From: Bacteroidales bacterium
GTDB taxonomy: Bacteria > Bacteroidota > Bacteroidia > Bacteroidales > Tenuifilaceae
Assembly (NCBI GenBank): GCA_003818205.1
Contig: RPRQ01000010.1
Coordinates: 1-64,000 of the forward strand
DNA length: 64,000 nt
Direction: 5' to 3'
Positions within the stretch are counted from its first letter, which is position 1. The number at the start of each line of letters is the position of its first letter. Under the pieces are notes generated by a model that was not told the origin of the DNA, searched no databases, and was given only the letters and a program-made list of their open reading frames with translations. Positions 7,585 through 15,373 of this stretch are shown one piece after another. Made by a program: the position numbers and the translations under genes.

Positions 7585-7836
7585 CTACAAAGTGCTCACG
7601 TGTTTTGTAAGTGAACTCTTTAGGTTCGCAGCCTTATTCTTGTGAATAATGTTCTTCTTAGCAAGTTTATCGAGCAACGAAGATACTTTTGGAAGTAACT
7701 CAGCTGCAACTGCCTTATCGGTAGTTGATCTTAAGTCTTTGATTGCGTTACGGGTTGTTCTTGCGAAATACCTGTTATGCACTCTTTTTTCCTCAGTCTG
7801 CCTGATTCTCTTTTCAGATGATTTGTGGTTTGCCAT
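7585..7836 (-). CDS. rpsT: 30S ribosomal protein S20
   Basis: 83-residue, highly basic, all-helical protein that binds 16S rRNA and is a primary assembly protein of the small subunit. It starts MANHKSSEKRIRQ with the usual K-S-A/S-x-K-R pattern; the C-terminal half (KNIIHKNKAANLKSSL) matches the R/K-x-x-I-H-K-N-K-A-A-R/N-x-K-S signature of S20. It lies just after tRNA-Glu on the same strand and probably shares its promoter. A strong terminator follows. Confidence 0.97.
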   Translation of the reverse strand: MANHKSSEKRIRQTEEKRVHNRYFARTTRNAIKDLRSTTDKAVAAELLPKVSSLLDKLAKKNIIHKNKAANLKSSLTKHVSTL

Positions 7837-7856
7837 TTTTTTAACTATAAAGTTAG

Positions 7857-7928
7857 TAGCCCGTAGGGGAATCGAACCCCTGTTACCAGGATGAAAACCT
7901 GACGTCCTAACCCCTAGACGAACGGGCC
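7857..7928 (-). tRNA. tRNA-Glu (anticodon TTC)
   Basis: Minus strand, 72 bases. The acceptor arms GGCCCGT and ACGGGCT pair (first pair G-U). The anticodon loop TTTTCAT sits in a CAGG/CCTG-type stem and gives anticodon TTC. The T-arm is AGGGG-TTCGATT-CCCCT, and the D-arm contains TCTAGGGGTTAGGA. CCA is not encoded; the discriminator base is A. It lies 20 bases upstream of rpsT. Confidence 0.95.
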
Positions 7929-7965
7929 GTTAATTTTCGCTGCTCCTATATCGGTTAAGCGGCTG

Positions 7966-7997
7966 CAAAGGTAGTTGAATTTTTATACCAACCAAAA
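7966..7997 (-). promoter_or_regulatory. Promoter of tRNA-Glu (and rpsT)
   Basis: Minus strand: TTTTG near 7997-7993, 19-base spacer, TACCTTTG at 7973-7966. This is a full match to the Bacteroidota sigma-ABfr consensus, about 38 bases before the mature tRNA 5' end. Confidence 0.7.
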
Positions 7998-8194
7998 AAA
8001 AAATATTTTTTTTTGGTAACTTTAGATTATTCTATCATTCCCCCTATTTATAGAGTATCTGACAGATAGTTCTATAGGCTTATTTTTAACAGGAAGTTGT
8101 TTTTCTATTGCCATCAGAGAATACCCATAGAAAATTGTAAAGTTAGATGAAAGGTTATGTGTTTTTATTGTCCTCGTTGTGAATCGTTAATAAA

Positions 8195-8770
8195 TTACTC
8201 CATTATTGGGTCAACCTCAAGGTCTTCAAAACAGGGCTCATCGCTATAAATTATCTTATAGAATTTTGTCGATGGGTTCTCATCTTCGTCGTTGGGTTGT
8301 TTCTTAAACCCAAGTTTTAGTAACGATGCCATAGCCGCTTTGTTACGAAAATCTGCCTCGATAAAAACTTTTCGGAATAGCTTTGTTCTACAACCCCACT
8401 TCAATATCTCAACCATGGCTTCTGTGGCAACTCCTTTGCGACGGTGGGGCTCTTCAACCATAAAGAATATTTCTACTTCACCCTGCGGATCAGGATGTCC
8501 GTTGAACTCAAATTGACCCACAATGGTTTTCGATTCCTTTAGAATCATGAGCCAAAATGTGTGAAAAAGATACTCCTTGTTCTTGTTTGTCCACCATTCG
8601 GGCTCCTGTTGCATAGCCTCATTTATCTCATCCCGATAGAACTCGGGCACTTCTACCCCTGTAACGGTAAGGTTTGCATGCTTCTCGTAATCACTTCGTG
8701 ATTTAATGAAAATCCGCATCTCGTGTAGGTTGAGCGGCATAATCTCCAAACGTTTCGATTCGAGCTTCAT
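8195..8770 (-). CDS. GNAT-family N-acetyltransferase
   Basis: 191 residues. The acetyl-CoA-binding motif A is visible as FMVEEPHRRKGVATEAM (R-x-x-G-x-A), followed by the motif B-type helix RNKAAMASLLKLGFKK. The N-terminal segment MKLESKRLEIMPLNLHEM is typical of the RimJ/RimL-like subfamily, which acetylates small amines, amino acids or N-termini of proteins; the substrate cannot be assigned. It lies 24 bases downstream of the Mpl-type ligase, so the two may be one transcript. Confidence 0.88.
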   Translation of the reverse strand: MKLESKRLEIMPLNLHEMRIFIKSRSDYEKHANLTVTGVEVPEFYRDEINEAMQQEPEWWTNKNKEYLFHTFWLMILKESKTIVGQFEFNGHPDPQGEVEIFFMVEEPHRRKGVATEAMVEILKWGCRTKLFRKVFIEADFRNKAAMASLLKLGFKKQPNDEDENPSTKFYKIIYSDEPCFEDLEVDPIME

Positions 8771-8794
8771 GGCTTAAAGTTTTAACGTTAAACT

Positions 8795-10153
8795 CTATTG
8801 GACTACCTCTTTTGCAAACTCTTGTAAATTCACACCCGAAAAATTCCCCGAGGTCATTATTAGTAAATTTTTATTCTGCCAATCAATCGTTTTTAGCGAT
8901 TCAAGTAGATGCTGAGCATTGGTAAACACCTTGATGCTTTCTGTTCCAAAGCAATCCTTTACCAGATCAGGTTCAATGAGTTGCAGTTTTTTATGCTCAA
9001 TGGTACTCGGGTTAAAATAGACCAACGGAATATTCGCTTTTTCCATTGTTCCTTTATATTGTCCAAGGAATTCAGCGTTGAGGCTGCTGAATGTATGGAG
9101 TTCCAAACATGCAACTAGTTCTCTGTTGGTGTACGATTCTCTTACTGCTTGGACTGTAGCAGCAACCTTTGAAGGAGAGTGTGCAAAATCGAGGAATACC
9201 TTAGTGTTTTTATTTTCTGCTAATAGTTGTAGCCTTCTCGATGCTCCTTTAAAGGTTGATATTGCTTTATAAAAAACTTCATCGGTAATACCAACCTGGT
9301 TACAAACCGCTTTTGCTCCGCTGATATTCTGCATATTGTGCTTACCAAAAACGGCTAATGGCGTTTTTTTGCCGCTTACAATTAAGGAAGCAGCTCCATC
9401 TAATGATTCGTATCTGTGGGTATTATAAGGAATTAACTTGATATTCTTACCTTTTTCTTTGGCAAGACCAGCCACTTCGGAATCCTCATTGCAGTAAATA
9501 AGAACATCTCCTTCAGCAATTTTATCGATAAAAATGGCAAATTGATTTTTGTAAATCTCGTAGGTTGGAAAAGCATTGATATGATCCCACGCAATGCCCG
9601 AGATTAAAGCAATGTTAGGTTGATAGAGATGAAACTTTGGCCTAAGATCAATAGGTGATGTTAAATACTCGTCACCCTCAAAAACAGCAATTTTGGTGTT
9701 TTTTTTTAAACTTACCATGTTTTCGAATCCATCAAGCTGAGCCCCCACCATGTAATCGAAATCGATACCTGCATTCCGAAGAACGTGCATGACCATTGAA
9801 GTAATGGTTGTTTTCCCATGGCTCCCGCCAATCACAATTCGGATTTTGTCCTTGGTTTGCTCGTAAAGATATTCGGGATAGGAGTAGATTCTTAATCCTA
9901 ACTCCTCTGCCTTTAAAAGTTCAGGATTATCTAAGCGTGCATGCATTCCAAGGACTATAGCATCTAGTTCTTTGGTTATTCGATTAGTGTCCCATCCAAT
10001 TGAAGTAGGCAGAATCCCATGCTTTTTCAAACGGCTCAGCGATGGCTCAAAAATTTCATCGTCTGAACCAGATACATCGTAGCCCTTTTCTTTAAGGGCA
10101 ATGGCAAGATTGTGCATGGCGCTTCCGCCAATGGCTATAAAGTGAATTCGCAT
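8795..10153 (-). CDS. mpl: Mpl-type UDP-MurNAc tripeptide ligase
   Basis: 452-residue Mur ligase. The N-terminal Rossmann domain starts MRIHFIAIGGSAMHNLA; the central domain has the ATP-binding GSHGKTT (residues 110-116); the C-terminal domain carries FLDFAHSPSKVAATV. The G-G-S-A-M-x-x-L-A start and overall length fit Mpl, which reattaches recovered L-Ala-gamma-D-Glu-mDAP tripeptide to UDP-MurNAc in peptidoglycan recycling, rather than MurC (G-I-G-G-x-G-M-S). It is cytoplasmic. A TAACTTTG -7 element lies upstream at 10171-10178 (minus). The murA gene is 5 kb away on the same strand, and no other recycling gene is adjacent. Confidence 0.9.
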   Translation of the reverse strand: MRIHFIAIGGSAMHNLAIALKEKGYDVSGSDDEIFEPSLSRLKKHGILPTSIGWDTNRITKELDAIVLGMHARLDNPELLKAEELGLRIYSYPEYLYEQTKDKIRIVIGGSHGKTTITSMVMHVLRNAGIDFDYMVGAQLDGFENMVSLKKNTKIAVFEGDEYLTSPIDLRPKFHLYQPNIALISGIAWDHINAFPTYEIYKNQFAIFIDKIAEGDVLIYCNEDSEVAGLAKEKGKNIKLIPYNTHRYESLDGAASLIVSGKKTPLAVFGKHNMQNISGAKAVCNQVGITDEVFYKAISTFKGASRRLQLLAENKNTKVFLDFAHSPSKVAATVQAVRESYTNRELVACLELHTFSSLNAEFLGQYKGTMEKANIPLVYFNPSTIEHKKLQLIEPDLVKDCFGTESIKVFTNAQHLLESLKTIDWQNKNLLIMTSGNFSGVNLQEFAKEVVQ

Positions 10154-10170
10154 AGGTTTAATTTACATTT

Positions 10171-10178
10171 CAAAGTTA
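10171..10178 (-). promoter_or_regulatory. Candidate -7 element of mpl
   Basis: Minus-strand TAACTTTG, an exact TAnnTTTG match, 18 bases before the mpl ATG. No clear TTTG at the -33 position was found. Confidence 0.4.
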
Positions 10179-10240
10179 AGCCATTCTTGAGTTAAGTGCT
10201 AAAAAAACTAACCTAAATTATTGTTTTTAATAAGTTGTTT

Positions 10241-10312
10241 ATTTCACCGCTGAGGTGCAGCGTGCGCAGAGAAATATTATCCTCAGCGTTCTCTGTGTCT
10301 CTGCGGTTAAAA
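10241..10312. repeat. Inverted intergenic repeat (ACCGCNGAG type)
   Basis: The left arm reads CACCGCTGAGGTGCAGCGTG; the right arm, on the opposite strand, reads AACCGCAGAGACACAGAGAA. The arms are imperfect inverted copies separated by about 12 bases. It is related to the pair at 2044-2234 and lies between divergent genes (mpl minus, hydrolase plus). Confidence 0.5.
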
Positions 10313-10411
10313 TTTAGAGCTATTTTATTATCAAACAAATTAATATTTTTGTTGTTAAGTACATCTATTAACTTTATGCACTCTAAATACTTATAATTTT
10401 AGGCACTTTTT

Positions 10412-11266
10412 ATGAAACTTCACTCTTTCAATATTGTAAACTTTAAGATTGATGGCGGTGCCATGTTCGGTGTTGTTCCAAAAGTGATGTGGAACAAGGT
10501 CTATCCTGCCGATGAGAACAATCTTATTCCACTTGCTCTTCGTTCAATGGTTATTGATACAGGCGATAGGGTTATTCTAATCGATGTTGGAATAGGGGAT
10601 AAGCAGAGTGATAAATTCTTTAGCCATGTATATATGTTTGGAGGCGAGGGTTTAATTGAGGGTTTGGCAAAACGTGGATATAAACCTGAGGACATTACTG
10701 ATGTTATTCTTACTCATCTTCACTTTGACCATTGTGGAGGAGGAGTTAAGTTAAACCCCGATGGGAAATTGGCATTAACTTTTCCCAATGCAAAATACCA
10801 TATCTCAAAAGCACAGTGGGAGTGGGCTATCAATCCTAATTCCCGAGAAGCAGATTCATTCCTGCCTGAGAATCTTCTACCCATGAAGGATTTAGGTGCT
10901 CTCAATCTTATTGAGAAGGAAGGAGAGCTCGTTCCTGGAGTTTACCTTCGATTTTTTAACGGGCATACCCGAGGTCAGATTCTACCTATGATATCCTATA
11001 AGGGCAAAACCATTGCTTTTGTCGCCGACCTATTTCCATTCCGTGCCCATCTACCATTGCCATATATTATGAGCTATGATGTAGAACCGTTAATTACACT
11101 GAAGGAGAAGGAGATTTTTCTTGGAGAAGCGCTTAAAGGCGATTTTATTTTCCATTATCAGCACGATTATTACAGCGATTGTAGCCGTGTTCAACAAACA
11201 CCCCGTGGGATTAGAGCAACTGAGGGTTTTACCTTTGAAACGCTGCTAAAGGAGTTTGGAGAATAG
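10412..11266 (+). CDS. Metallo-beta-lactamase-fold hydrolase
   Basis: 284 residues. The zinc-binding H-x-H-x-D-H motif is at His102, His104, Asp106 and His107 (THLHFDHCGG). Later ligands are plausible at FFNGHTRGQ (His near 190), FVADLFPF (Asp) and FHYQHDYY (His). The arrangement fits the general MBL-fold hydrolase family (lactonases, glyoxalase II-like enzymes, beta-lactamase-like proteins); there is no signal peptide, so it is probably a cytoplasmic hydrolase of unknown substrate and not an antibiotic-resistance enzyme. The 3' end overlaps the convergent membrane-protein gene by 21 bases. Confidence 0.9.
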   Translation: MKLHSFNIVNFKIDGGAMFGVVPKVMWNKVYPADENNLIPLALRSMVIDTGDRVILIDVGIGDKQSDKFFSHVYMFGGEGLIEGLAKRGYKPEDITDVILTHLHFDHCGGGVKLNPDGKLALTFPNAKYHISKAQWEWAINPNSREADSFLPENLLPMKDLGALNLIEKEGELVPGVYLRFFNGHTRGQILPMISYKGKTIAFVADLFPFRAHLPLPYIMSYDVEPLITLKEKEIFLGEALKGDFIFHYQHDYYSDCSRVQQTPRGIRATEGFTFETLLKEFGE

Positions 11267-11653
11267 CTGAAAAGTATATCCGATTAGGGGTGCAAAGCAG
11301 ATTACGAATAGTATTACAGAGTATATGGAGTCTAAAATTACGATTTTAGATAATTTCAGCCATTCCCCCTCAATAGCGATGGAAACCAGAATTCTTGAAA
11401 AAAGTTGAATCAAAAAGAAAGAAAATATTCTTAACCCATAGGGGTTGAGCAATGCCGCTGATTCAAAATTTCCTCTAATCAATTCTGAAAAGCTAGCCGA
11501 TAACCCTTTACTAGGTGGAATTATGCCTGTTAGCTGAGTGAAAAGCGCAGGGATAGGATGATTATCTCCCCTAAACAGCAATGAGTATAAAACGATACCA
11601 ATAACAACGCTTACCAGTGCAACATTTATTATATGATACCCCTTTTTATTCAT
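11246..11653 (-). CDS. DUF2752-like small membrane protein
   Basis: 135 residues with three hydrophobic helices (about residues 9-28, 73-95 and 104-126). Between helices 1 and 2 it has PPSKGLSASFSELIRGNFES followed by AALLNPYG, which resembles the DUF2752 pattern C-P-x-x-G-L-T-R-x(n)-L-x-x-G-x-x-x-x-A-x-x-x-N-P, but the family cysteine is missing. Function is unknown. It ends inside the 3' end of the hydrolase gene on the other strand (21-base overlap). Confidence 0.6.
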   Translation of the reverse strand: MNKKGYHIINVALVSVVIGIVLYSLLFRGDNHPIPALFTQLTGIIPPSKGLSASFSELIRGNFESAALLNPYGLRIFSFFLIQLFSRILVSIAIEGEWLKLSKIVILDSIYSVILFVICFAPLIGYTFQLFSKLL

Positions 11654-11942
11654 TAACGTGAGCTCGATGTAAGAAGCAACTTAACTACTTGTTTATTATC
11701 ATTATATCCTTAATGATTAATTGGAATAGAAGAAAAATGGAACTGGAGCGATCCGGCAACTGCCGGACGGCGGAGTCAATATTGCCTGCCTGCCGCCTGC
11801 CTACTGGCAGGCAGGCACCATTCCAATTCCAAATGAAAAATTTGTAACAAATTACATTTTAGAGCATTACCGCTATTTCTTAGATCGAACTCACGTTCAT
11901 TAATGAAAGCCTCTCGTAATGCCTGATATCTAATTTTAGCCT
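11654..11942. repeat. Gene-free region with GCCTGCC repeat
   Basis: No gene was seen. The segment 11723-11835 begins with GGAATAGAAG, contains CCGGCAACTGCCGG (short hairpin), GCCTGCCTGCC runs and the 18-mer CTGCCTACTGGCAGGCAG (11797-11814), and ends ACCATTCCAATTCC. A similar arrangement occurs at 50765-50877. It looks like a dispersed non-coding repeat. Confidence 0.55.
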
Positions 11943-11981
11943 AAAAAAAGACTAGAACACTACGTTGAATGCCCTAGTCTT
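11943..11981 (-). terminator. Intrinsic terminator after the DUF4190-like gene
   Basis: Minus strand: AAGACTAG, 18-base loop, CTAGTCTT, then TTTTT. The perfect 8-bp stem with a T-run lies about 20 bases after the stop codon at 12000. Confidence 0.75.
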
Positions 11982-11999
11982 ATTGATAAATCATTAATG

Positions 12000-12551
12000 C
12001 TATTTATTTTTTGCAGAATCTCTTGTGTTTTTTAATCCGTCGGTAGCCTTTTTAATTGCTTTTGCAGCGGCAGCAGCAGCATCGTGAGCTGTTTTTTCAT
12101 CTAGAGTCGCTTCAACTTCATCCATCTCATTTTCAAGATCGCGCAATGCTGATTCAAGGCTATCGGAGGCTGCCTCCATGTCAATATTGTTTTTCTCCAT
12201 CTCCTCGTTGAAAGTTTTTTCAAACTCTTTCCCGAATTTTTCAATCTTATCGGAGTTGCGAATTAGCTTATCAGCAATGGTCGATGCTCCGCTAAAAACA
12301 GCAATCCAAAGAGCTGCAATAATTATTGCCACAAGTGAGATGATCAAAGCACCAATTCCAAGCCCTTTTGAGCCATAGCCCTGAGATGCCTGAACGATTG
12401 AGATTATACTGAATATTAGGGCAAGGGTAGCGGGTAAGAATGCTACAACGCCAACGCATGGAATAAACGCAACAATCAGCGATATAATGCCGAGCACAAT
12501 ACCTATAATTCCCATTACCTGCCCTGCTGTTGATGTTTTTTCTGGTTCCAT
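12000..12551 (-). CDS. DUF4190-like membrane protein with charged coiled tail
   Basis: 183 residues. The first 90 hold three hydrophobic segments (GIIGIVLGIISLIVAFIP; FLPATLALIFSIISIV; IGALIISLVAIIIAALWIAV) with glycine-rich joints, as in DUF4190 proteins. The C-terminal 90 residues are highly charged and alanine-rich and probably form a coiled coil (EKFGKEFEKTFNEEMEK; LENEMDEVEATLDEK). The domain is widespread and uncharacterised; the tail would sit on one side of the membrane. It is a single-gene unit with its own terminator. Confidence 0.7.
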   Translation of the reverse strand: MEPEKTSTAGQVMGIIGIVLGIISLIVAFIPCVGVVAFLPATLALIFSIISIVQASQGYGSKGLGIGALIISLVAIIIAALWIAVFSGASTIADKLIRNSDKIEKFGKEFEKTFNEEMEKNNIDMEAASDSLESALRDLENEMDEVEATLDEKTAHDAAAAAAKAIKKATDGLKNTRDSAKNK

Positions 12552-12722
12552 AGTTTTATATTTTATTGAATGACGACTTATTGAATACTATTGCTGCTTT
12601 TATATTCGTTAATAGGTTCTATTTAACATACATTAATACTACTCAATAGATTTCAAATTATTCTGCCAATTTCATTATTTCATTTGAAAATAGCAAATGT
12701 TTAATTATGGCTTATTAAAAGA

Positions 12723-13469
12723 TTATTTTTGAGTTAAGCGAATTAATTTGGTGTTTGAACTTTGTTCCTCTACAATGATCTTTGGATCCCCATAGTAGAA
12801 AACCCTACCCGTTGATTTAAAGGATACTCTTAGCTCATCAGTCACATAAACGTAAACATCCCCAATGCTTTTCTGAGAAACAATGCAATTTTTAACCTGC
12901 ATGCCTTTTGCATCGATAAATGCTGATCCCCAGTCATTGAATGTTGCGCTTTTTGCTTTTCCCTTGATGGTATAGTGTCCAAAATTCTCCGAGGAAACAG
13001 CTATAGCACAATTATTTACATCAAGAGTTATATCTAGTTCGGTAAACTGCTCCCAATCAATAAGATAAAATTCATTTGTTTTAAAAGTATCTCGGGTAGT
13101 AATGTAAACAGGGTTTCTAACATTTATTGCCGGAATGCTAATTAGATGAAGTTCAAGCTCAACTTTCTTATAGCTTCTTGACCAATTGTACTTTACAGAG
13201 CTTTGAAGGTAAAGAATTTCATCTTTAATGTAGATGTCAATATTGTGTTGAAGGTTCTCACCACAAACTACTATCGCTTTATTGATGGTGTCTTGAACCA
13301 ACGTAATATCAAACATTGCCTGAATTTCGATATTGTTGATAATATCTGCTAGCGGAACTTCGCGCGATACCGTTTCTCCAGCGTTAAAAAGCCCTTCTTT
13401 CTTACAGGAATATAGAGAAAGGAGTAAGATTAAAATGATGTTATGCCAGAGATGAGAATATTTTTTCAT
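12723..13469 (-). CDS. GIN-domain (DUF2807) lipoprotein
   Basis: 248 residues. The signal peptide ends in a lipobox (LLLSLYSC, Cys near residue 22), so it should be a lipoprotein. The rest is a beta-rich repeat region with alternating strands (NNIEIQAMFDITLVQD, INVRNPVYITTRD, VKNCIVSQKSIGDVYVYVTD) that fits the putative auto-transporter adhesin head GIN / DUF2807 fold, common in Bacteroidota envelopes. Function unknown. It lies 10 bases downstream of the PagL-like gene and is probably co-transcribed with it. Confidence 0.7.
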   Translation of the reverse strand: MKKYSHLWHNIILILLLSLYSCKKEGLFNAGETVSREVPLADIINNIEIQAMFDITLVQDTINKAIVVCGENLQHNIDIYIKDEILYLQSSVKYNWSRSYKKVELELHLISIPAINVRNPVYITTRDTFKTNEFYLIDWEQFTELDITLDVNNCAIAVSSENFGHYTIKGKAKSATFNDWGSAFIDAKGMQVKNCIVSQKSIGDVYVYVTDELRVSFKSTGRVFYYGDPKIIVEEQSSNTKLIRLTQK

Positions 13470-13479
13470 GTTTATATTT

Positions 13480-14601
13480 TTATTTTTTCCATCTATAACC
13501 TATGTTCCATTCCACAAAATCTGCTTTAGCTAACCAATGTGCTTTAACTGATACACCTGCTATCCATTGTTTCCTAAAGTAGTATCGCAATCCGATTCGG
13601 TTTGTAATTAAACCGTAATCTTTAACGCTATATTTAAGATATATACCGGGTTGAAAAAGAAAAGCGAGCTTACCCATCCTCATTTCGTAGGATGGATTAA
13701 GAGCAAAGCTGTAATAATCGGACGATTTGAAGGTCGTATCTGGAATAATTGGTATCTCAAATTCTTTCTTGATTGAACGATCAAGGTATCCTGTTAATGC
13801 CATTCCAAGCCATCCTGATTTTGAAATTTTTCTTGAGTATTCCAACGATAAGGCATAAACAGGGTATTCATACGAGTGAAATCTTGAAATGCTTTTCCAA
13901 CCATAAGCGATGCTAGCAATGAGTTGGTTCTTAGATGTGTCGGGGTTTGTTTTTTGATCTTTTGAAATACAATTTCTTTGATCGGTTAGCGAATATTGTA
14001 ATCCTACAAAGGAGGTTACAATATTAAAGCCCATGTTTGGCTCTTTGATTGAGCCATTTGATGAGTGGATTAGGCTTACCCCTGCTTTCATTTGCATTGA
14101 AGAGGTAAGCCTTACGGTCCCTTCAAAGTTGTATTGAAGAAAAACATTCAGATTCGATCCAATTGCTATATTATAGTTATTGGAATATAAATCAAATTTT
14201 TTCGAGATATGACCTAGCCCGAAGGAAATTCTATTCCCAAAATTGAATCGATTATTCAGATTAAGGAAGGCTCTATCAACGTATAGGTAGAATGCATCTA
14301 ATTGACCATAAATTTTCCTGTTTCCCAATCCTGAATGATAGTATCCTAAGCCTATTCGAGGATAATTGTAGGATTGATTCCAATACTTATTACCAACTGT
14401 AAAAATGCCTGCATTAATCTGAAAACCCTGTACGTGTTCATTTATAAAATAGGCCATATAATTATGATGCGGAGCAACAAACCCATAGTGGGATAACCCT
14501 TCAAAGTATAGCTGTTTTTTGCTGAAAAGAGTTTGGGAAATACCTTGTAGTTGGCTTATAAATAGAATGATTAAGGCAATAATTATCTTTTTGATCCACA
14601 T
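13480..14601 (-). CDS. Acyloxyacyl hydrolase (PagL-like lipid A deacylase)
   Basis: 373 residues with a signal peptide (MWIKKIIIALIILFISQLQG). The segment SLIHSSNGSIKEPNMGFN (about residue 180) matches the PagL active site H-x-S-N-G followed by P-N-x-G; in PagL the histidine and serine are catalytic and remove the 3-O-acyl chain of lipid A in the outer membrane. Flanking sequence is rich in aromatic, alternating beta-strands, as expected of an outer-membrane barrel. It is about twice the length of Pseudomonas PagL, which is usual for Bacteroidota versions. It heads a two-gene unit with the GIN lipoprotein. Confidence 0.8.
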   Translation of the reverse strand: MWIKKIIIALIILFISQLQGISQTLFSKKQLYFEGLSHYGFVAPHHNYMAYFINEHVQGFQINAGIFTVGNKYWNQSYNYPRIGLGYYHSGLGNRKIYGQLDAFYLYVDRAFLNLNNRFNFGNRISFGLGHISKKFDLYSNNYNIAIGSNLNVFLQYNFEGTVRLTSSMQMKAGVSLIHSSNGSIKEPNMGFNIVTSFVGLQYSLTDQRNCISKDQKTNPDTSKNQLIASIAYGWKSISRFHSYEYPVYALSLEYSRKISKSGWLGMALTGYLDRSIKKEFEIPIIPDTTFKSSDYYSFALNPSYEMRMGKLAFLFQPGIYLKYSVKDYGLITNRIGLRYYFRKQWIAGVSVKAHWLAKADFVEWNIGYRWKK

Positions 14602-14741
14602 AATTTGCTAAAAAGTGATGCTACGCTTAAATGCTAATCGTAAAGGTAGTTTTTAACTAATAAAAGAAAAAGAGATAAGGTATTTACAACGGTTTTTTTA
14701 TCTCTGAACTTATTAAGGGGATTTAAAATAAATAATTCCGA

Positions 14742-14879
14742 TTCAATGTCGTTTACTTAAGGTTGATAGAATGATGACAGGTTCTTCTAACTCTGTCAGG
14801 TTAACCGACTTGATTGACCTTTCAGAGTCGGAGGATCTGAAAGCGTCAATTGCAAAATCCTTAAATAAACGGCATTGAA
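14742..14879. mobile_element. MITE-like element with 21-bp terminal inverted repeats
   Basis: The left end reads TTCAATGTCGTTTACTTAAGG (14742-14762, 21 bases); the right end, on the other strand, is the same apart from two substitutions (14859-14879). The 96-base interior has no coding capacity but contains short internal dyads. The size (138 bp) and structure suggest a non-autonomous transposable element or a pair of IS ends. No clear target duplication was confirmed. Confidence 0.5.
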
Positions 14880-14930
14880 TTCCGATTCTTAAAAAGCAAT
14901 TTTTCTTTACAAAGATAAAGGTAATAAAAA

Positions 14931-15287
14931 ATGGACGTTGAAATAATAAAAGCATTGGAAACATTTTTACCAGTCTTAGAATTTGGCTTGCAAAAAATGA
15001 CAGGTAGTGAGCGAAGAATTTATTTAGCAGAGATAGCTAAGCGATTAGGATATGGTGGAATAAAGCTTGTAAATGAGCATTTTGCCATTGACTATAAAAC
15101 CATATAAAAAGGTATGGAAGAGCTGGAGAGCGGCAATTATATATTTGATAATTTTGTTAAACGTGTTCGTAAAGGGATTGAAGCCCATTTGCCAAATATT
15201 GCAGATGATATAAAAAGTATTGTAGATTCTGAGAGCCAAACCGACCGAAGGTTAGAGGATAATAGCGTGTTATGGTTAGGGGCATAA
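14931..15287 (+). pseudogene. Truncated ISAzo13-family transposase remnant
   Basis: Reading from ATG at 14931 gives 58 residues, a TAA at 15105-15107, then 60 more in the same frame ending at 15287. The text around RRIYLAEIAKRLGYGGIKLV and then KGMEELESGN resembles the N-terminus of ISAzo13-type transposases (R-R-L-x-A-A-x-E-A-x-x-L-G-Y-G-G-I, then T-I-x-x-G-x-x-E-L). The catalytic domain is absent. The internal stop and truncation show that it is dead. The rest of the 14602-15373 gap, apart from the MITE-like element, shows nothing. Confidence 0.6.
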
Positions 15288-15373
15288 TGATTAGATCAAA
15301 ACAAAAAGAGATGTTGATAAACTACAACTTCTCTTTTTACTATTAACACTCAACCTTTAACTATCAACTATTC

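Noticed and set aside
7988-8016. ACCAAAA...TTTTGGT stem
   Set aside because: Almost only A-T pairs; it may simply be homopolymer runs. A terminator of the GNAT gene is not convincingly shown.
10412-11266. Beta-lactamase or quorum-quenching lactonase
   Set aside because: Only the general fold is supported; there is no signal peptide and no substrate-defining motif.
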